64,000 nucleotides of DNA from Spirochaetota bacterium (GTDB lineage: Bacteria; Spirochaetota; UBA4802; UBA5368): contig SCSX01000079.1 of the NCBI GenBank assembly GCA_004297825.1, positions 1 through 64,000 on the forward strand, written 5' to 3'. Every line of letters starts with the position of its first letter. Position 1 is the stretch's first letter. The notes beneath the pieces were generated by a model. The model did not search any database, had not been told where the DNA came from, and saw nothing but the letters and a program-made list of their open reading frames with translations. Both the position numbers and the translations under genes were made by a program. Shown in pieces: positions 8,282 to 17,922 of the stretch.

Positions 8282-9184
8282 ATGAAGCAGTCCACGAAAG
8301 ACTTTTTCAGCATGTTCGAAAAAAGCGAAGACGCCGGTACCATGATGGACGGGTATGTATACCTGCGATGGATAAGCCGCTACCTGTACCACCTGCGTAA
8401 GAGCACGGGGGAGGGCGCGGTGATGCCGGATGGCGATGGTGGGGAGGCAGTGGATGAAATGATCCAGGTGTCGGTGAAGAAGCTCTTTCCGCTTCTCATG
8501 GATCGCGAAACCAGTCCTTACCACGGAAAGGTCGTTACCCTGGCTGACGCGAAGAAACTCGTTTCGGTCGGGCGCGATATCTCGCTTCCGTCGCTCGCGG
8601 AGACCGTCATCCCCTACGCAAAGGCCCGCGACCTCGTGCTCAAAAACCCGGACCATATCGTCGTGATCGACTGCCCCTGCCGCACGTCGCGGTCGGGCCA
8701 CTGCACGCCGGTCGATGTCTGCATGATCGTGGGCGAGCCCTTCGCGGGGTTCGTGCTCGAGCATCGCGTGGCCAACGCCCGCGGCATCGACCGAAACGAG
8801 GCGCTCGATATCCTGGCACGGGCCGACGAGCGTGGATGGACCCATTCCGCGTGGTTCAAGGAAACCCTGGGCAACCGGTTCTGGGTAATATGCAACTGCT
8901 GCGGGTGCTGCTGCATGAGCATGAAAGCGTACGCGATGGGTATCCCGATGTTCGCACCCTCCGGCTATCTTTGTGCGGTATCGGAAGACTGCAACGGCTG
9001 CGGCGCATGCGCCGACGCCTGTCCCTTCGGGGCGATCGGGATACAGGAGGCCGCGGAAATCGATGAAAAGAAATGCATGGGCTGCGGGATCTGCGGATCG
9101 CGCTGTCCCGTCGGGGCGCTGTCGCTGATAAAAGACGCGTGCGGGGCGGAGCCTCTGGATATGGATACGCTTGCGCCCCGGTGA
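8282..9184 (+). CDS. 4Fe-4S cluster protein with a Cys-rich N-terminal domain
   Basis: A 300-residue soluble protein. The C-terminus (about 235-285) is a two-cluster ferredoxin domain: CNGCGACADACPFG and CMGCGICGSRCPVG, both with full CxxCxxCxxxCP spacing. The N-terminal part has additional cysteine groups, DCPCRTSRSGHCTPVDVC near 125-142 and CNCCGCCC near 205-212, which could hold a further cluster or metal. GGAGG precedes the ATG. It probably acts in electron transfer; the partner is not in the window. It is likely controlled by the adjacent MarR. Confidence 0.8.
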   Translation: MKQSTKDFFSMFEKSEDAGTMMDGYVYLRWISRYLYHLRKSTGEGAVMPDGDGGEAVDEMIQVSVKKLFPLLMDRETSPYHGKVVTLADAKKLVSVGRDISLPSLAETVIPYAKARDLVLKNPDHIVVIDCPCRTSRSGHCTPVDVCMIVGEPFAGFVLEHRVANARGIDRNEALDILARADERGWTHSAWFKETLGNRFWVICNCCGCCCMSMKAYAMGIPMFAPSGYLCAVSEDCNGCGACADACPFGAIGIQEAAEIDEKKCMGCGICGSRCPVGALSLIKDACGAEPLDMDTLAPR

Positions 9185-9305
9185 GCGGCTCATCCGTTCC
9201 GCCCGCCGTGACGCCCGCGAAAAAAGTAATTGAACCGGAGATGCCTGTATGATACTGCATTGCTATCGCGCCCTGCGGGGCGCATGCCGTGTCCTGCGGC
9301 ACACG

Positions 9306-9323
9306 CCGGCCTTTTCCGGCCGG
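9306..9323. other. Short GC-rich hairpin upstream of the secreted-protein gene
   Basis: CCGGCC (9306-9311) pairs with GGCCGG (9318-9323) around a TTTTCC loop. There is no T tract after it on the plus strand. It lies between two rightward genes in the 9185-9358 spacer and may be a weak terminator stem. Confidence 0.3.
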
Positions 9324-9358
9324 TCTCTCGATAATCCATGATTGGAGGAAGAAAACCG

Positions 9359-10111
9359 ATGAAATGTCGGATGACGATGAAACTATGCTGCGCAATGATG
9401 ATCCTGTTTTCAGTATCGACCGCGCTCCGCGCTGCCGATCCGGCAGCGTCCGCAGGCGATCCCGCCGAGCGTATCGACTTTATCCAGAATGCGCTGGACG
9501 GAGGCGACTTTCGCGCAACGCTCTGGTGGTGGGGCTGGCTCGGGATTTACGGCGCCTCCACGGGGGCGAGCTTCTATACCGCGGCGACGACGGACAACGG
9601 GGGCACGAAGATCATCCAGAACGTGTACGGGGTTCAGTCGGCACTGGGCGTGGCGGGCATCCTGATTTCACGCTTTGCCTCGATCTACGGGGCGGGCGAG
9701 CTCAGGGCTATGCCGTCCGGAACGGCCGACGAGCGCGCGGCGAAGCTCGCGCGGGGCGAGGGCCTGCTCGGGAGCGCGTCCGAGGACGAGGAATTCGGGA
9801 GATCGTGGATAGGTCACGCGCTGGGCGTGGTGGTGAACGGGGGAGGCGCGCTGGTTATATGGAAGGGTTACGACGAGCGCCTGCGGCGCGAGGGCAAGGA
9901 ACCCGGGAAGGAGGCTCTTATGTGCTTCGCGCTTGGCATGATCGTGAGCGAGATCCAGATATTCACCCAGCCCATGCGTGCGGTAGACGACTGGAGCGAG
10001 TACCGTTCCCGTTACCGCCGCGCGTCAAGGGACAAAGCCGACGAGTCGCCCAGGATCATATTCGCGGCGCTGCCGGGGCAGGTCGTGTTCGGCGTGGCGC
10101 TGCCGTTCTAG
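9359..10111 (+). CDS. Secreted/envelope protein of unknown function
   Basis: About 250 residues with a signal peptide (CCAMMILFSVSTALRA) after a basic N-terminus, then a region with two or three moderately hydrophobic segments (WWWGWLGIYGASTGASFY; VYGVQSALGVAGILIS; ALMCFALGMIVSEIQIF). It could be a membrane-associated periplasmic or outer-membrane protein. GGAGGAAGAAAACCG precedes the ATG at 9359; the frame also opens at 9338. No family is recognised. Confidence 0.65.
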   Translation: MKCRMTMKLCCAMMILFSVSTALRAADPAASAGDPAERIDFIQNALDGGDFRATLWWWGWLGIYGASTGASFYTAATTDNGGTKIIQNVYGVQSALGVAGILISRFASIYGAGELRAMPSGTADERAAKLARGEGLLGSASEDEEFGRSWIGHALGVVVNGGGALVIWKGYDERLRREGKEPGKEALMCFALGMIVSEIQIFTQPMRAVDDWSEYRSRYRRASRDKADESPRIIFAALPGQVVFGVALPF

Positions 10112-10117
10112 GCGCGC

Positions 10118-10636
10118 TCATCGCGGCATCCCGGATTTTTCCAGGGATTCGGCCTTTTCCTTGAGCGCCTGATTCACCGTGCGATAGCTTTCATCGACCC
10201 AGCCCAGCCCGAAGAAAAGGACGCCCACGCCCCGGAATTCCTCGCGCTGCGTGAAGCGCGTGCCGTTTCCGTCGGGTTCGAGGCTGAACGTATGATTGAA
10301 GGTGAAAAGCCCTGGTGTGCCCCCTCCCTGGTTCAGGAGCCGTTCAGGAACCATCCGCCTGACGATTGCCGGAAACGCCGTGACCTTGCCTTTCGGGTCT
10401 TTCAGGTGGATCTTGACGGGCGCACCTTCCTTGAATTCGCCCTCGATCCGCACGTGGACGGGGTTCCATTCCTGGAATCCCGGCGCGTCGGAGATGATTT
10501 TCCACACCGTCGCGGGCGAAGCCGCGATCATGATCTCCGTATTGACCGTTTTACAGCCCGCCAGGGACAGGAAAAAAGCCCCAATTGCGATCCACGCCGA
10601 GTGTCTTGCTATTTTATTAAAGCTCTCGAATTTCAT
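10118..10636 (-). CDS. SRPBCC-domain lipoprotein
   Basis: A 172-residue protein with a signal peptide ending in the lipobox SLAGC (Cys about 28), so it should be lipidated. The rest is a START/Bet v1-like SRPBCC fold, recognisable from IMIAASPATVWKIISDAPGF and EWNPVHVRIEG at the start of the cavity and the C-terminal helix VNQALKEKAESLEK. Such domains bind hydrophobic ligands. CAGGAG stands before the ATG. It converges with the preceding rightward gene with only 6 bp between. Confidence 0.8.
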   Translation of the reverse strand: MKFESFNKIARHSAWIAIGAFFLSLAGCKTVNTEIMIAASPATVWKIISDAPGFQEWNPVHVRIEGEFKEGAPVKIHLKDPKGKVTAFPAIVRRMVPERLLNQGGGTPGLFTFNHTFSLEPDGNGTRFTQREEFRGVGVLFFGLGWVDESYRTVNQALKEKAESLEKSGMPR

Positions 10637-10730
10637 GTGTAACTCCTGGCGTAGTGTCCCCCAGGGCTGCGGACCTTCCGGTAATGCACCAAGGTCACGG
10701 ACGCAGGGGGATTGCGTTAATGATAGGTAT

Positions 10731-10763
10731 AAAGCCCGGAAAATTCAATTCCGGGTTCGCTTT
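10731..10763 (-). terminator. Probable terminator of hrpB
   Basis: Read leftward, CCCGGAA and TTCCGGG form a 7-bp stem flanked by AAAGC/GCTTT, followed by CTTTATA. It lies about 90 bp beyond the end of the leftward hrpB gene in an otherwise empty 213-bp spacer. Confidence 0.5.
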
Positions 10764-10849
10764 ATCTCATCCATCTCTTCAATCCCCACATCTCCCATCC
10801 CTGCGCCCCGGGTAAAAGCTCCGACTTCTATTGCCGAACGGCACTGGTC

Positions 10850-13345
10850 TCACCTCTTCCGCGGCTTGGCCCTGGACGTGGGCTCGGCCTGCATGGGGTC
10901 GTCGGGCCAGTAGTGGCGGGGATACCGGCCCAGGAGCTCCCTGCGCACCTCGGGGTAGGTCCGCGTCCAGAAGCCGCCCAGATCGCGCGTGACCTGCACG
11001 GGCCTTCCCGCGGGGCTCAGCAGGTGGAGCAGGGCGGGCGCGCCCCCGATGAGGGGCGTATCGGCGCACCCGAAGAATTCCTGGAGGCGGGCGGCGATCA
11101 CCGGGATATCGCCGCTTTCGTAGTCGACGGCGCGCCGCGAGCCGGAGGGAAGCGTTACCTGCGCGGGCGCAAGCGTATCGAGCAGGGGGCGATATCGGTA
11201 CCCCAATCTTGATTCAAGCGCTTTCATGACCGACGCCCCCGTGAATACCGGCCCGCCCCCGGTCGCGGCGAAGGGGAGAAGCCATTCGTGCGCGTCGCGG
11301 ACGAGCGCGTCGTCGGAAAATTCCGGCCAGCCCGGCGCAAGCGCGCGCCGTTCGACAAACAGGCAGCGCGCCCTGAGGCGCGCCGGTTCCCCGTCCCAGG
11401 GGAGGAGCGCGATGCCGCCGGCGTGCAGCCTTTCGAGCGCCAGGGTGCCAAGGGTGTCCGGGGAAACCTTCCCGCGCCGTTCGCCGATGCGCAATCCCGC
11501 CGCGCGCACGATCACGCGCACGGAGGGCGTCCATCCGCTCCAGCTCGCTTCAGTAATTTCCTCAAGGGGCGCAAGCGCGCGCTCGATCTCCGCGCGCTCG
11601 ACCGGTGCGGCGGAGTAGACGCGGGCCTCCGTGGCGCCGCCGTCCATCTCGAGCGCGACGATGAATTCGTGCGTCCCGATTCGTCCCACCGGGACGGCCC
11701 CCCTGCCTTCCGCGGTGACATAGCGCGCTGCGCCTTCGGTCGAGACGGTCCTGCGCGCGGCGCGGTCGGGATAGGCGAGCAGGAGGAGCGCGCCCGCGAG
11801 GGAGGGGTCGATATCGCCTGCCGTTATGCGGGACCGCACGCCCCCGATCGAGCCCGCGACGCGGCGCGCCTCGTCGGCAATCCGGTGCATGGAACCGTTC
11901 GACGCGCTCCCGCCCTGGCCGCGCTCCCAGGCCATCCAGGCCTCGATGCGGTCCCTGAAATCGACGGAGCCGGTATGCGGGCCTTCGCCCTCTTCGAGGA
12001 TGGCCGCGATGAGGCAGGCGGTGAAGAGCCTCCCGTCATGCGCGGCTTCTCCGGCCATGCGCGCGAGGCGCGGATGCATGCCCATCCCCGCCGCGCGTGT
12101 TCCGACCGGGGTGATTCCCCCTTCCGCGTCCAGGAGCCCGAGCCTGCATAAAAGTGCCCGCGCCCTTTCAAGATGCGCCTGCGGGGGCGGGGTGATCCAG
12201 GTGAGTTCCCGCGCGTCGCGCGCGCCCCATGCCGCGGTCTCGAGCGCGAGGGGCGAGAGATCGGCCTGTACGATTTCGGGCGCCGCGTGCGGTTCCAGGC
12301 GCTCGCCCGGGTTCCACCAGCGCAGGCAAATCCCGGGCCCCATCCTGCCAGCCCGTCCCGCGCGCTGCGCGGCCGAGGCGGCGCTGATGCGCGCGGTGTC
12401 GCGGTGGTCCATGCCCGTGCGCGGGGAAAAGCGCACCCTGCGCTCGAAGCCCGTATCGACGACAGCGCGCACGCCGGGAATGGTGAGGCTCGATTCCGCG
12501 ACGTTCGTGGCGAGTATGATACGGCGCCGGTCTTCCCGGAAACCGTGGAGCACGCGGCGCTGTTCGTCGGGGGAGTTCCTGCCGTGGAGGATTTCCGTGA
12601 TCATGCTCCCGGCGGTCTCCCGGGCGAGAAGGTCGGCCGCGCGCTGGATCTCGCGGTAGCCGGGAAGGAACACCAGCACGTCGCCCGGCGCGCTCCCCAT
12701 CATGCCCGCCGCCTCTATCGCGAGCCGGGCGGCGCCGGTTTCGATGCGCTCGTTTCCCGCCGGGGGCCGGTACCCGGTCTCCACCGGGTGGCTCCTTCCG
12801 GGGACGGTAAGTATCGGCCACCCGCCGAACGCCTTCGTAAAGTCTTCGACTGGGAGCGTCGCGGACATGACGAGCAGTGCGAGATCGTCGCGGAGCGCCG
12901 CGCGGCAATCCCACGCGAGCGCGAGCCCGAGCTCCGCGGGGAGGTTGCGCTCATGGAACTCGTCGAAGATGATCGCGGAGTATCCCTCGAGGGACTGGTC
13001 GTTCTGGATGATGCGCAGGAGCACCCCCTCGGTAATGACCTCGAGGCGGACATGGGGGCCCGTGACCGTCTCGTGCCTGGTGTGCAGGCCCACGGATTTT
13101 CCAAGCGGCTCCCCCGCGAGGAAGGCGATACGCTCCGCGGCGGCGCGCGCGGCGATTCTGCGCGGTTCGAGGAGAAGTATGCGTCCCGCGGAAAACGCGG
13201 GATGGGAGAGGAGCCTCCAGGGCACGAGCGTGGTTTTTCCCGCCCCCGTTTCGGCGGTGAGGAGGAGGAGCCGCGCGCGGGCAAATTCGTCCGCGATCTC
13301 GCCAAGGCGACCGTACACGGGGAGAAGGGTAATGGAGTCGTCCAT
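10850..13345 (-). CDS. hrpB: ATP-dependent helicase HrpB
   Basis: DEAH/DExH-box RNA-helicase-like protein of 831 residues, the normal HrpB length. It shows Walker A TAETGAGKTT (30-39), the DExH box FDEFHERN, the SAT motif MSATLP, the C-terminal helicase signatures ATNVAESSLTIPGV and SAAQRAGRAGRMGPG, and the HrpB-specific C-terminal domain ending SRAKPRKR. Its cellular role is poorly defined in most bacteria. It stands alone, leftward, 55 bp downstream of the pyrophosphatase gene. Confidence 0.93.
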   Translation of the reverse strand: MDDSITLLPVYGRLGEIADEFARARLLLLTAETGAGKTTLVPWRLLSHPAFSAGRILLLEPRRIAARAAAERIAFLAGEPLGKSVGLHTRHETVTGPHVRLEVITEGVLLRIIQNDQSLEGYSAIIFDEFHERNLPAELGLALAWDCRAALRDDLALLVMSATLPVEDFTKAFGGWPILTVPGRSHPVETGYRPPAGNERIETGAARLAIEAAGMMGSAPGDVLVFLPGYREIQRAADLLARETAGSMITEILHGRNSPDEQRRVLHGFREDRRRIILATNVAESSLTIPGVRAVVDTGFERRVRFSPRTGMDHRDTARISAASAAQRAGRAGRMGPGICLRWWNPGERLEPHAAPEIVQADLSPLALETAAWGARDARELTWITPPPQAHLERARALLCRLGLLDAEGGITPVGTRAAGMGMHPRLARMAGEAAHDGRLFTACLIAAILEEGEGPHTGSVDFRDRIEAWMAWERGQGGSASNGSMHRIADEARRVAGSIGGVRSRITAGDIDPSLAGALLLLAYPDRAARRTVSTEGAARYVTAEGRGAVPVGRIGTHEFIVALEMDGGATEARVYSAAPVERAEIERALAPLEEITEASWSGWTPSVRVIVRAAGLRIGERRGKVSPDTLGTLALERLHAGGIALLPWDGEPARLRARCLFVERRALAPGWPEFSDDALVRDAHEWLLPFAATGGGPVFTGASVMKALESRLGYRYRPLLDTLAPAQVTLPSGSRRAVDYESGDIPVIAARLQEFFGCADTPLIGGAPALLHLLSPAGRPVQVTRDLGGFWTRTYPEVRRELLGRYPRHYWPDDPMQAEPTSRAKPRKR

Positions 13346-13400
13346 GTGCTATAGTGTGGAAGCGCTCATGCGTTCGTCAAGCGGTTGACGCGCACGGCCG

Positions 13401-13766
13401 CTACTTGAATTCGGTATACTTTGCGGCGCTGCCGAAGCTTTTTTCCACGGGATACTTCTCCCCGTTGAGCGCGATCTTGGCCCGCACCGCGTCCGCGAGA
13501 TCGATGCCGCATTCCTCCGCGAGGTAGAGAAGGAACACGAATACGTCGGCGATCTCCTGGGATGCGCGCGCCTTTCCCTCCGGCGCGGCAATGAACGCGC
13601 GCGCCTCGTCCTCGGTCTTCCAGAGGAAGAGCTCCTGCAGCTCCGCGGCCTCGATCGAGAGGCCCGTGGCCAGGTTCTTCGGGGTGTGAAACCGGCGCCA
13701 GTCGCGCTCGTCGCGAAAGGCGAGCGCGGCGCCCCGCAATGCCGTGAGGGAGTCTTTTTCATCCAT
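13401..13766 (-). CDS. MazG-like nucleotide pyrophosphohydrolase (dCTPase type)
   Basis: A 121-residue all-helical NTP pyrophosphatase of the MazG/RS21-C6 group, which removes non-canonical or excess dNTPs. The metal-binding pattern is visible: EAAELQELFLW (the ExxE of helix 1) and QEIADVFVFLLYLAEECGID (the EIaDv motif of helix 2). The start at 13766 is preferred to 13841 because GGAG lies 6-7 bp upstream. It is probably co-transcribed with hrpB. Confidence 0.85.
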   Translation of the reverse strand: MDEKDSLTALRGAALAFRDERDWRRFHTPKNLATGLSIEAAELQELFLWKTEDEARAFIAAPEGKARASQEIADVFVFLLYLAEECGIDLADAVRAKIALNGEKYPVEKSFGSAAKYTEFK

Positions 13767-14039
13767 GTCGTTCTCCGTTATGTGCAATCCTGGTGCGCTT
13801 AAGGAGCCTCGCGATATCGAAACCCCCATTCCGCCGTACACGCCCGGCGGGCGCGATTGGCGAAGATTCGCGCGGGTTTTATTTCATATCCGGTTTTTGG
13901 CACCGATATCGACAACCATATATCCACGCGGTTTGCATATCAATAAAAATTCCGGCCATGGATTTACCTCCATGCTGTTATATGCTTGATTTTTACCGGC
14001 GGTCGGGCATTATCCGGTGAGTTGCACAGGTGACGAAGG

Positions 14040-15155
14040 GTGGGAACCGGAATCAAAACGCTGCTCATGGCGGCAATGACGACAGGTATGTTCATGGGCC
14101 TGCTGAAGTCGATATGCCCGTCCTGCCCGGATTGGAACTTCGAGAGGCTGCATGTCTTTCTCCTGAACCTGTGCACGGGCGGAAGCGTGATCCTCTATTT
14201 CACGGAGGGCAGGGCGCGGGTCACCCCGCCGGTCGCGCTCTTCTTCTCCGGCTCGGTCGCCTACGCGGTGTGCGCGTTCCTGGAATTCTACACGGCCGCC
14301 GTCGTCATCGCAATCCTGCTCGCGGCGGTCGTGGAACGCGTCCGCGTGAAGCGTTTTTCATTTTTCCCGTCCGAGTTCTTTTCAATGCGCTCCTCCACCG
14401 CGGCGAAGTTTCACCAGGCGGCGCTCTTGTGCCTTTCCATAGGCCTTCTCGTCTCCGCCTTCGTGATCGTCAATTCCGAATTTTTGCACCTGGTACCGTA
14501 CCCCAGGCTGCGGCTTGATGTGTTTTTCCTGGGGTTTTCGTTTCCCGTGTCCCTCGTCACGCTGAGCATGATGTTCATACTCATCCAGGAGAACGGCGGG
14601 GAAGGGGCGCGCCGCTTTGGGTTTTCCATCTTCTGGGGGGTGAACGCGGGCGTCCTTGTGTTCTTCGGCTTCATCCTGGTGGAGGCGGTGATCGCCCAGC
14701 TCTTCATTTCCATCTTCCTCTTCGCGACGGTCATCGTCATGTTCTTCCTGTTTCTCGCCAGGTCCAGGGACGGGCAGAAGAGGACCATTCTGGCCTCCGG
14801 CATGGCGTTCATCCTGCTCACGGGAGTGACCGGCGTCGGGTACGTGGCGCTCAAGATGCTGGGTTACGATCCGCACTCGTGGCAGCCGGCGTCACTGCTC
14901 TCCCTCCACTCGTTCATTTCTCTTTACGGGTGGAACCTCTGCGGCCTCCTGTTGATAGTGCGCGCGGGCGAATTTCCCCTGGGGATCGATATGCGCTCCT
15001 TCCTGGTACAGCACTGGATCGTCGTCCTCGTGCTCGCGCCTTGTGGCCGCTACAACGCCGCCTGCGCCGCGGTCGCGGCGCTCGGGTTCGCCGCGCTCTT
15101 GTACCAGTACCTTTTCACCCCCGGCTCGACGCCGGGAAAGATGCAAAATATTTGA
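14040..15155 (+). CDS. Polytopic membrane protein of unknown function
   Basis: About 371 residues with roughly nine or ten transmembrane helices (for example LSIGLLVSAFVIVNSEFL and LFISIFLFATVIVMFFLFLA) and few charged loops. Two cysteines (CPSC) lie near the N-terminus. The start is uncertain: GTG at 14040, or ATG at 14067. No transporter family signature is recognised. It may form an operon with the zinc-ribbon membrane protein 54 bp downstream. Confidence 0.7.
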   Translation: MGTGIKTLLMAAMTTGMFMGLLKSICPSCPDWNFERLHVFLLNLCTGGSVILYFTEGRARVTPPVALFFSGSVAYAVCAFLEFYTAAVVIAILLAAVVERVRVKRFSFFPSEFFSMRSSTAAKFHQAALLCLSIGLLVSAFVIVNSEFLHLVPYPRLRLDVFFLGFSFPVSLVTLSMMFILIQENGGEGARRFGFSIFWGVNAGVLVFFGFILVEAVIAQLFISIFLFATVIVMFFLFLARSRDGQKRTILASGMAFILLTGVTGVGYVALKMLGYDPHSWQPASLLSLHSFISLYGWNLCGLLLIVRAGEFPLGIDMRSFLVQHWIVVLVLAPCGRYNAACAAVAALGFAALLYQYLFTPGSTPGKMQNI

Positions 15156-15208
15156 CTTTTCTCGTTTCCCGTCATATACACGGGGAACAATCGAGGGGGT
15201 AGTGTTCC

Positions 15209-15763
15209 ATGGATAATCTGCTCAGGTGCCGCGCCTGCGGCTATATCATGAAGGAATCGAACAAGAGCGGGCTCTGCCCCGCGTGCGGGGTGAAGAGGGC
15301 GTCGTTCGAGCCCTACAAGGAAACGGTTTCCGCGAAGAGGCTCTGGCTGTTGAACCAGCACCTCCACGGGATCACCGTCAATTTCCCGCAAGCGCTCGCG
15401 GCCCTTCTGTTTCTCGCGACCGCGGCGGGAATCGCGATCCAGGGGCTGCAGGAAAATCTCATCGTGGTCGTGCGCGACATCGCGATCCTCCTTCCGCTTT
15501 CGCAGGCGGGTGGGATCTTCACGGGACTTATCGACGGCAGGACGCGCTTCAAGCGCCTGATGACGCCGCTCCTCAAGACGAAGATGATCGTGGGCTCCGT
15601 CGCCCTGTGCTTCGGCATCGCCATTTTCGTACTGGGGCTCGATTTCCGGTTTTCAGGAATGATTCCCTATGCGCTTCTCGCGCTTAACGCCTGTTCGCTG
15701 GGGTGCCAGGTTTTCCTGGCGAAGCTGGGGGCGAGCATGGTGTGTACGAAGGTTCCCGGCTGA
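15209..15763 (+). CDS. Zinc-ribbon membrane protein
   Basis: A 184-residue protein. The N-terminus is a four-cysteine ribbon (CRACGY...CPACGV at about 7-29), rubredoxin-like or zinc-binding. Four hydrophobic segments follow (ALAALLFLATAAGIAIQGL; IVVVRDIAILLPLSQAGGIF; MIVGSVALCFGIAIFVLGL; YALLALNACSLGCQVFLA). It could pass electrons or sense redox state at the membrane. GAGGGGG precedes the ATG. Confidence 0.7.
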   Translation: MDNLLRCRACGYIMKESNKSGLCPACGVKRASFEPYKETVSAKRLWLLNQHLHGITVNFPQALAALLFLATAAGIAIQGLQENLIVVVRDIAILLPLSQAGGIFTGLIDGRTRFKRLMTPLLKTKMIVGSVALCFGIAIFVLGLDFRFSGMIPYALLALNACSLGCQVFLAKLGASMVCTKVPG

Positions 15764-15772
15764 TCCGCCGCG

Positions 15773-15812
15773 CCCGATTGCGCGCGAGACGCCTGTCGCG
15801 CGGGCAATCGGG
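15773..15812. terminator. Bidirectional hairpin between convergent genes
   Basis: CCCGATTG...CGCGCG on the left arm pairs with CGCGCGGGCAATCGGG on the right around a ten-base loop. It is placed between the zinc-ribbon membrane gene and the leftward beta-barrel gene, where a shared terminator is expected. It lacks a T tract on either side. Confidence 0.5.
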
Positions 15813-15857
15813 ATCATGCACCTGGGGTGATCGTGAACCGTTCGATTCCCCGCGCTC

Positions 15858-17228
15858 CTAGAATACAACCTTGCCGCTCAGCTCCACCGTCATCGCGTTG
15901 CCCTGCGCGGTATATTCGCGCATGCCTTTCCCCAGAAAACCGTTCACCTGGAGCGCGAGCACAAAGTTGTAGGTCATCGAGTAGGAAAGCATTCCGGACG
16001 CGACCGAGGAGCCGTCGCCGATATTCGCAATGTAGTTGATCATGAGCGAAAGGTCCGAGGTGAACAGCTGCGAGACGGTGCAGAAAAGGCCCGCGTAATA
16101 CATTCCATAATAATTGGGCTCGTAGTAACCGTTCTGGACGAAGACGAGGGAGTCGATCATACCCCTGTCGAACATGCGGTCGCGATAGCCCGAGCCGTTA
16201 TAGAAGAACTCAGCGTCCAGGCGGACACGCTCGTGCACGTCAAGGACGTCGAATCCCCGTCCCATCCCCGCGCTCGCCCGGTAGACCCATTCACCGCGGC
16301 GGCGGTACTCGACGGGCTCGTATGCGGGGCCGGGGACAATCTCGATGCGGCGCAGCCTGCTCGCCGGGTCCCCGTACGAGGCCGATGCCTCGCCGTGGAC
16401 GTCGATCGTGAAGAGGCGCGACGTGAAGTCCATGCCGTACACCGGGACGCGCGCGTCGTTGAAGAGCGCGGACACCGAGATCTCGGTCTTGCCCAACAGG
16501 ACCTCGAGCTTGTTCGCGACCCCCACCTGGTCGAGATTGTCGGCGTCGTTGAATTTCACGAAGCTGTAGATGTTCGCGCGCGTGCCGAACGGGATGTGCA
16601 TCTTGATCCCGCTCACCCCCTCGCGCACCTGGGACGAGTCGAGTATGTTCTTCTTCTCGATGTTGATGAAATCCGTAGGCGACCAGAGGGTGCCCACGCC
16701 CCACTTGAGAAGCTGCTTCCCCATGCGGAAATATGCGAGCTTACCCACGTTGAAATCCACGAAAAGCTCGTCGACGCGGTAGGTCGTGGTGACCTCCTCA
16801 TTGTACGTTTTCTCGGAACCGGGAACGGCCGGATCGGAGAGCGTACGTGTCTGCGTCGTTCCATTGGGGAAGTAGTTTACGCTCGCGTTCGCGAAGCCCT
16901 TCATCCCCTGGCGCAGGCGCGCGTCAAGGGTGAAATTGCCCTGAACGCGGGTGACGAGGGAATTGTCGTCGAAATGCCCCCCCGTCCCGAGCATCCAGTC
17001 CCGGTCCATGAAGTAGTTGTTACGGGCGTTGATAAACCCGTTGAAGGCGAGCGACTCCTTCTCGATCCCGGATGCGAGACCTTCGTCCTTGACGCGGTCC
17101 GCCGGGGTGACGGTGTCTTCCTTGGTGAAGATGCTGTCCTCGTCGACGGGATTCTTCTCCTGCGCGGGGGACACGCGCGTCATAGAAAATAGTAATAGTG
17201 CGCAAATAATGTAGACGGGATATTTCAT
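15858..17228 (-). CDS. Outer-membrane beta-barrel protein
   Basis: A 456-residue protein with a signal peptide (YIICALLLFSMTRVSPAQ), then many alternating strands with aromatic girdle residues and a C-terminal Phe (KVVF), the usual ending for BamA-inserted barrels. It resembles the DUF1302-like barrels found beside LolA-like proteins and RND exporters. A LolA-like gene lies 1.4 kb upstream on the same strand, so the two may serve one lipid or hydrophobic export route; no RND partner is visible nearby. Confidence 0.75.
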   Translation of the reverse strand: MKYPVYIICALLLFSMTRVSPAQEKNPVDEDSIFTKEDTVTPADRVKDEGLASGIEKESLAFNGFINARNNYFMDRDWMLGTGGHFDDNSLVTRVQGNFTLDARLRQGMKGFANASVNYFPNGTTQTRTLSDPAVPGSEKTYNEEVTTTYRVDELFVDFNVGKLAYFRMGKQLLKWGVGTLWSPTDFINIEKKNILDSSQVREGVSGIKMHIPFGTRANIYSFVKFNDADNLDQVGVANKLEVLLGKTEISVSALFNDARVPVYGMDFTSRLFTIDVHGEASASYGDPASRLRRIEIVPGPAYEPVEYRRRGEWVYRASAGMGRGFDVLDVHERVRLDAEFFYNGSGYRDRMFDRGMIDSLVFVQNGYYEPNYYGMYYAGLFCTVSQLFTSDLSLMINYIANIGDGSSVASGMLSYSMTYNFVLALQVNGFLGKGMREYTAQGNAMTVELSGKVVF

Positions 17229-17310
17229 CGCATCAGCCTCCGCGGGGGGCGCGCTTGCGCGCCCGATAAGGGGCGGGCCCGGTCCCCGGGGGGAACGATT
17301 CCCGCGCCGT

Positions 17311-17345
17311 GAAAAAGAAACGGGACATATCGTCGATATGTCCCG
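17311..17345 (-). terminator. Intrinsic terminator of the small-lipoprotein gene
   Basis: CGGGACATAT and ATATGTCCCG (17321-17345) form a perfect 10-bp stem with a 5-base loop. Reading leftward, TTTCTTTTTC follows directly. It lies 40 bp beyond the stop of the leftward gene 17385-17810 and isolates it from the beta-barrel gene. Confidence 0.85.
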
Positions 17346-17384
17346 TCGTCCTAAAAACCGGGTAAATCATCCTTTAGGGACGAT

Positions 17385-17810
17385 CTACAGGTCTTTAAGC
17401 TTCTCCGTCATGTCCTTCTGCGCCTTCTGGACTTCGGGATCGGTCGCGTACTTCATCATTTTTTCCATGACCGTCTGGGACATGAACTTCTTGGTCAGAT
17501 CTTCGAATTTCTTGAATTCGGCTTCCAGTTCCTTCGGAGGGTTCTTGGGGTCCTTGAACTTGAGCTCGGGATTCTTCTTCTCGAGGTCCTTCGCCTTGAC
17601 GGCAAGGGGTTTCATCCCGTCTGCGAACTTGTTGATCGCCGCGGCAAGATCCTTTCCGCTGCCGGCTTTCTCGACTCCGCCTATGAATCCTTCATACAAT
17701 TTGGTCATGTCGCCTATGAGGGACTTTGCGTCCGCGTACTTGTCGGCCTTGCCGCAGCCCGCAACGACGAAAAGTGCGAGCACTGATAACACCAGAACTT
17801 TTTTTACCAT
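17385..17810 (-). CDS. Small helical lipoprotein
   Basis: A 141-residue protein with a signal peptide and lipobox VVAGC (Cys about 19), then a Lys/Glu-rich, wholly helical, coiled-coil-like domain (DLEKKNPELKFKD...AEFKKFEDLTKKFMSQ). It is probably anchored to the outer membrane and exposed to the periplasm. The start at 17810 follows AAAGGAG; a longer frame to 17858 lacks such a site. The function is unknown. Confidence 0.75.
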   Translation of the reverse strand: MVKKVLVLSVLALFVVAGCGKADKYADAKSLIGDMTKLYEGFIGGVEKAGSGKDLAAAINKFADGMKPLAVKAKDLEKKNPELKFKDPKNPPKELEAEFKKFEDLTKKFMSQTVMEKMMKYATDPEVQKAQKDMTEKLKDL

Positions 17811-17922
17811 GAGAGTATCTCCTTTCAGGTAGTTTGAACTATGCCTGAGTACTAACATATCGGGAAAGCAAAGTCAAATAAAAAAACCCGCGAAAATATT
17901 CGGAAATTCGCCCGATTTCCCG

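Noticed and set aside
12173-13354. Rightward 393-residue frame over hrpB
   Set aside because: Antisense of well-conserved helicase motifs in GC-rich DNA.
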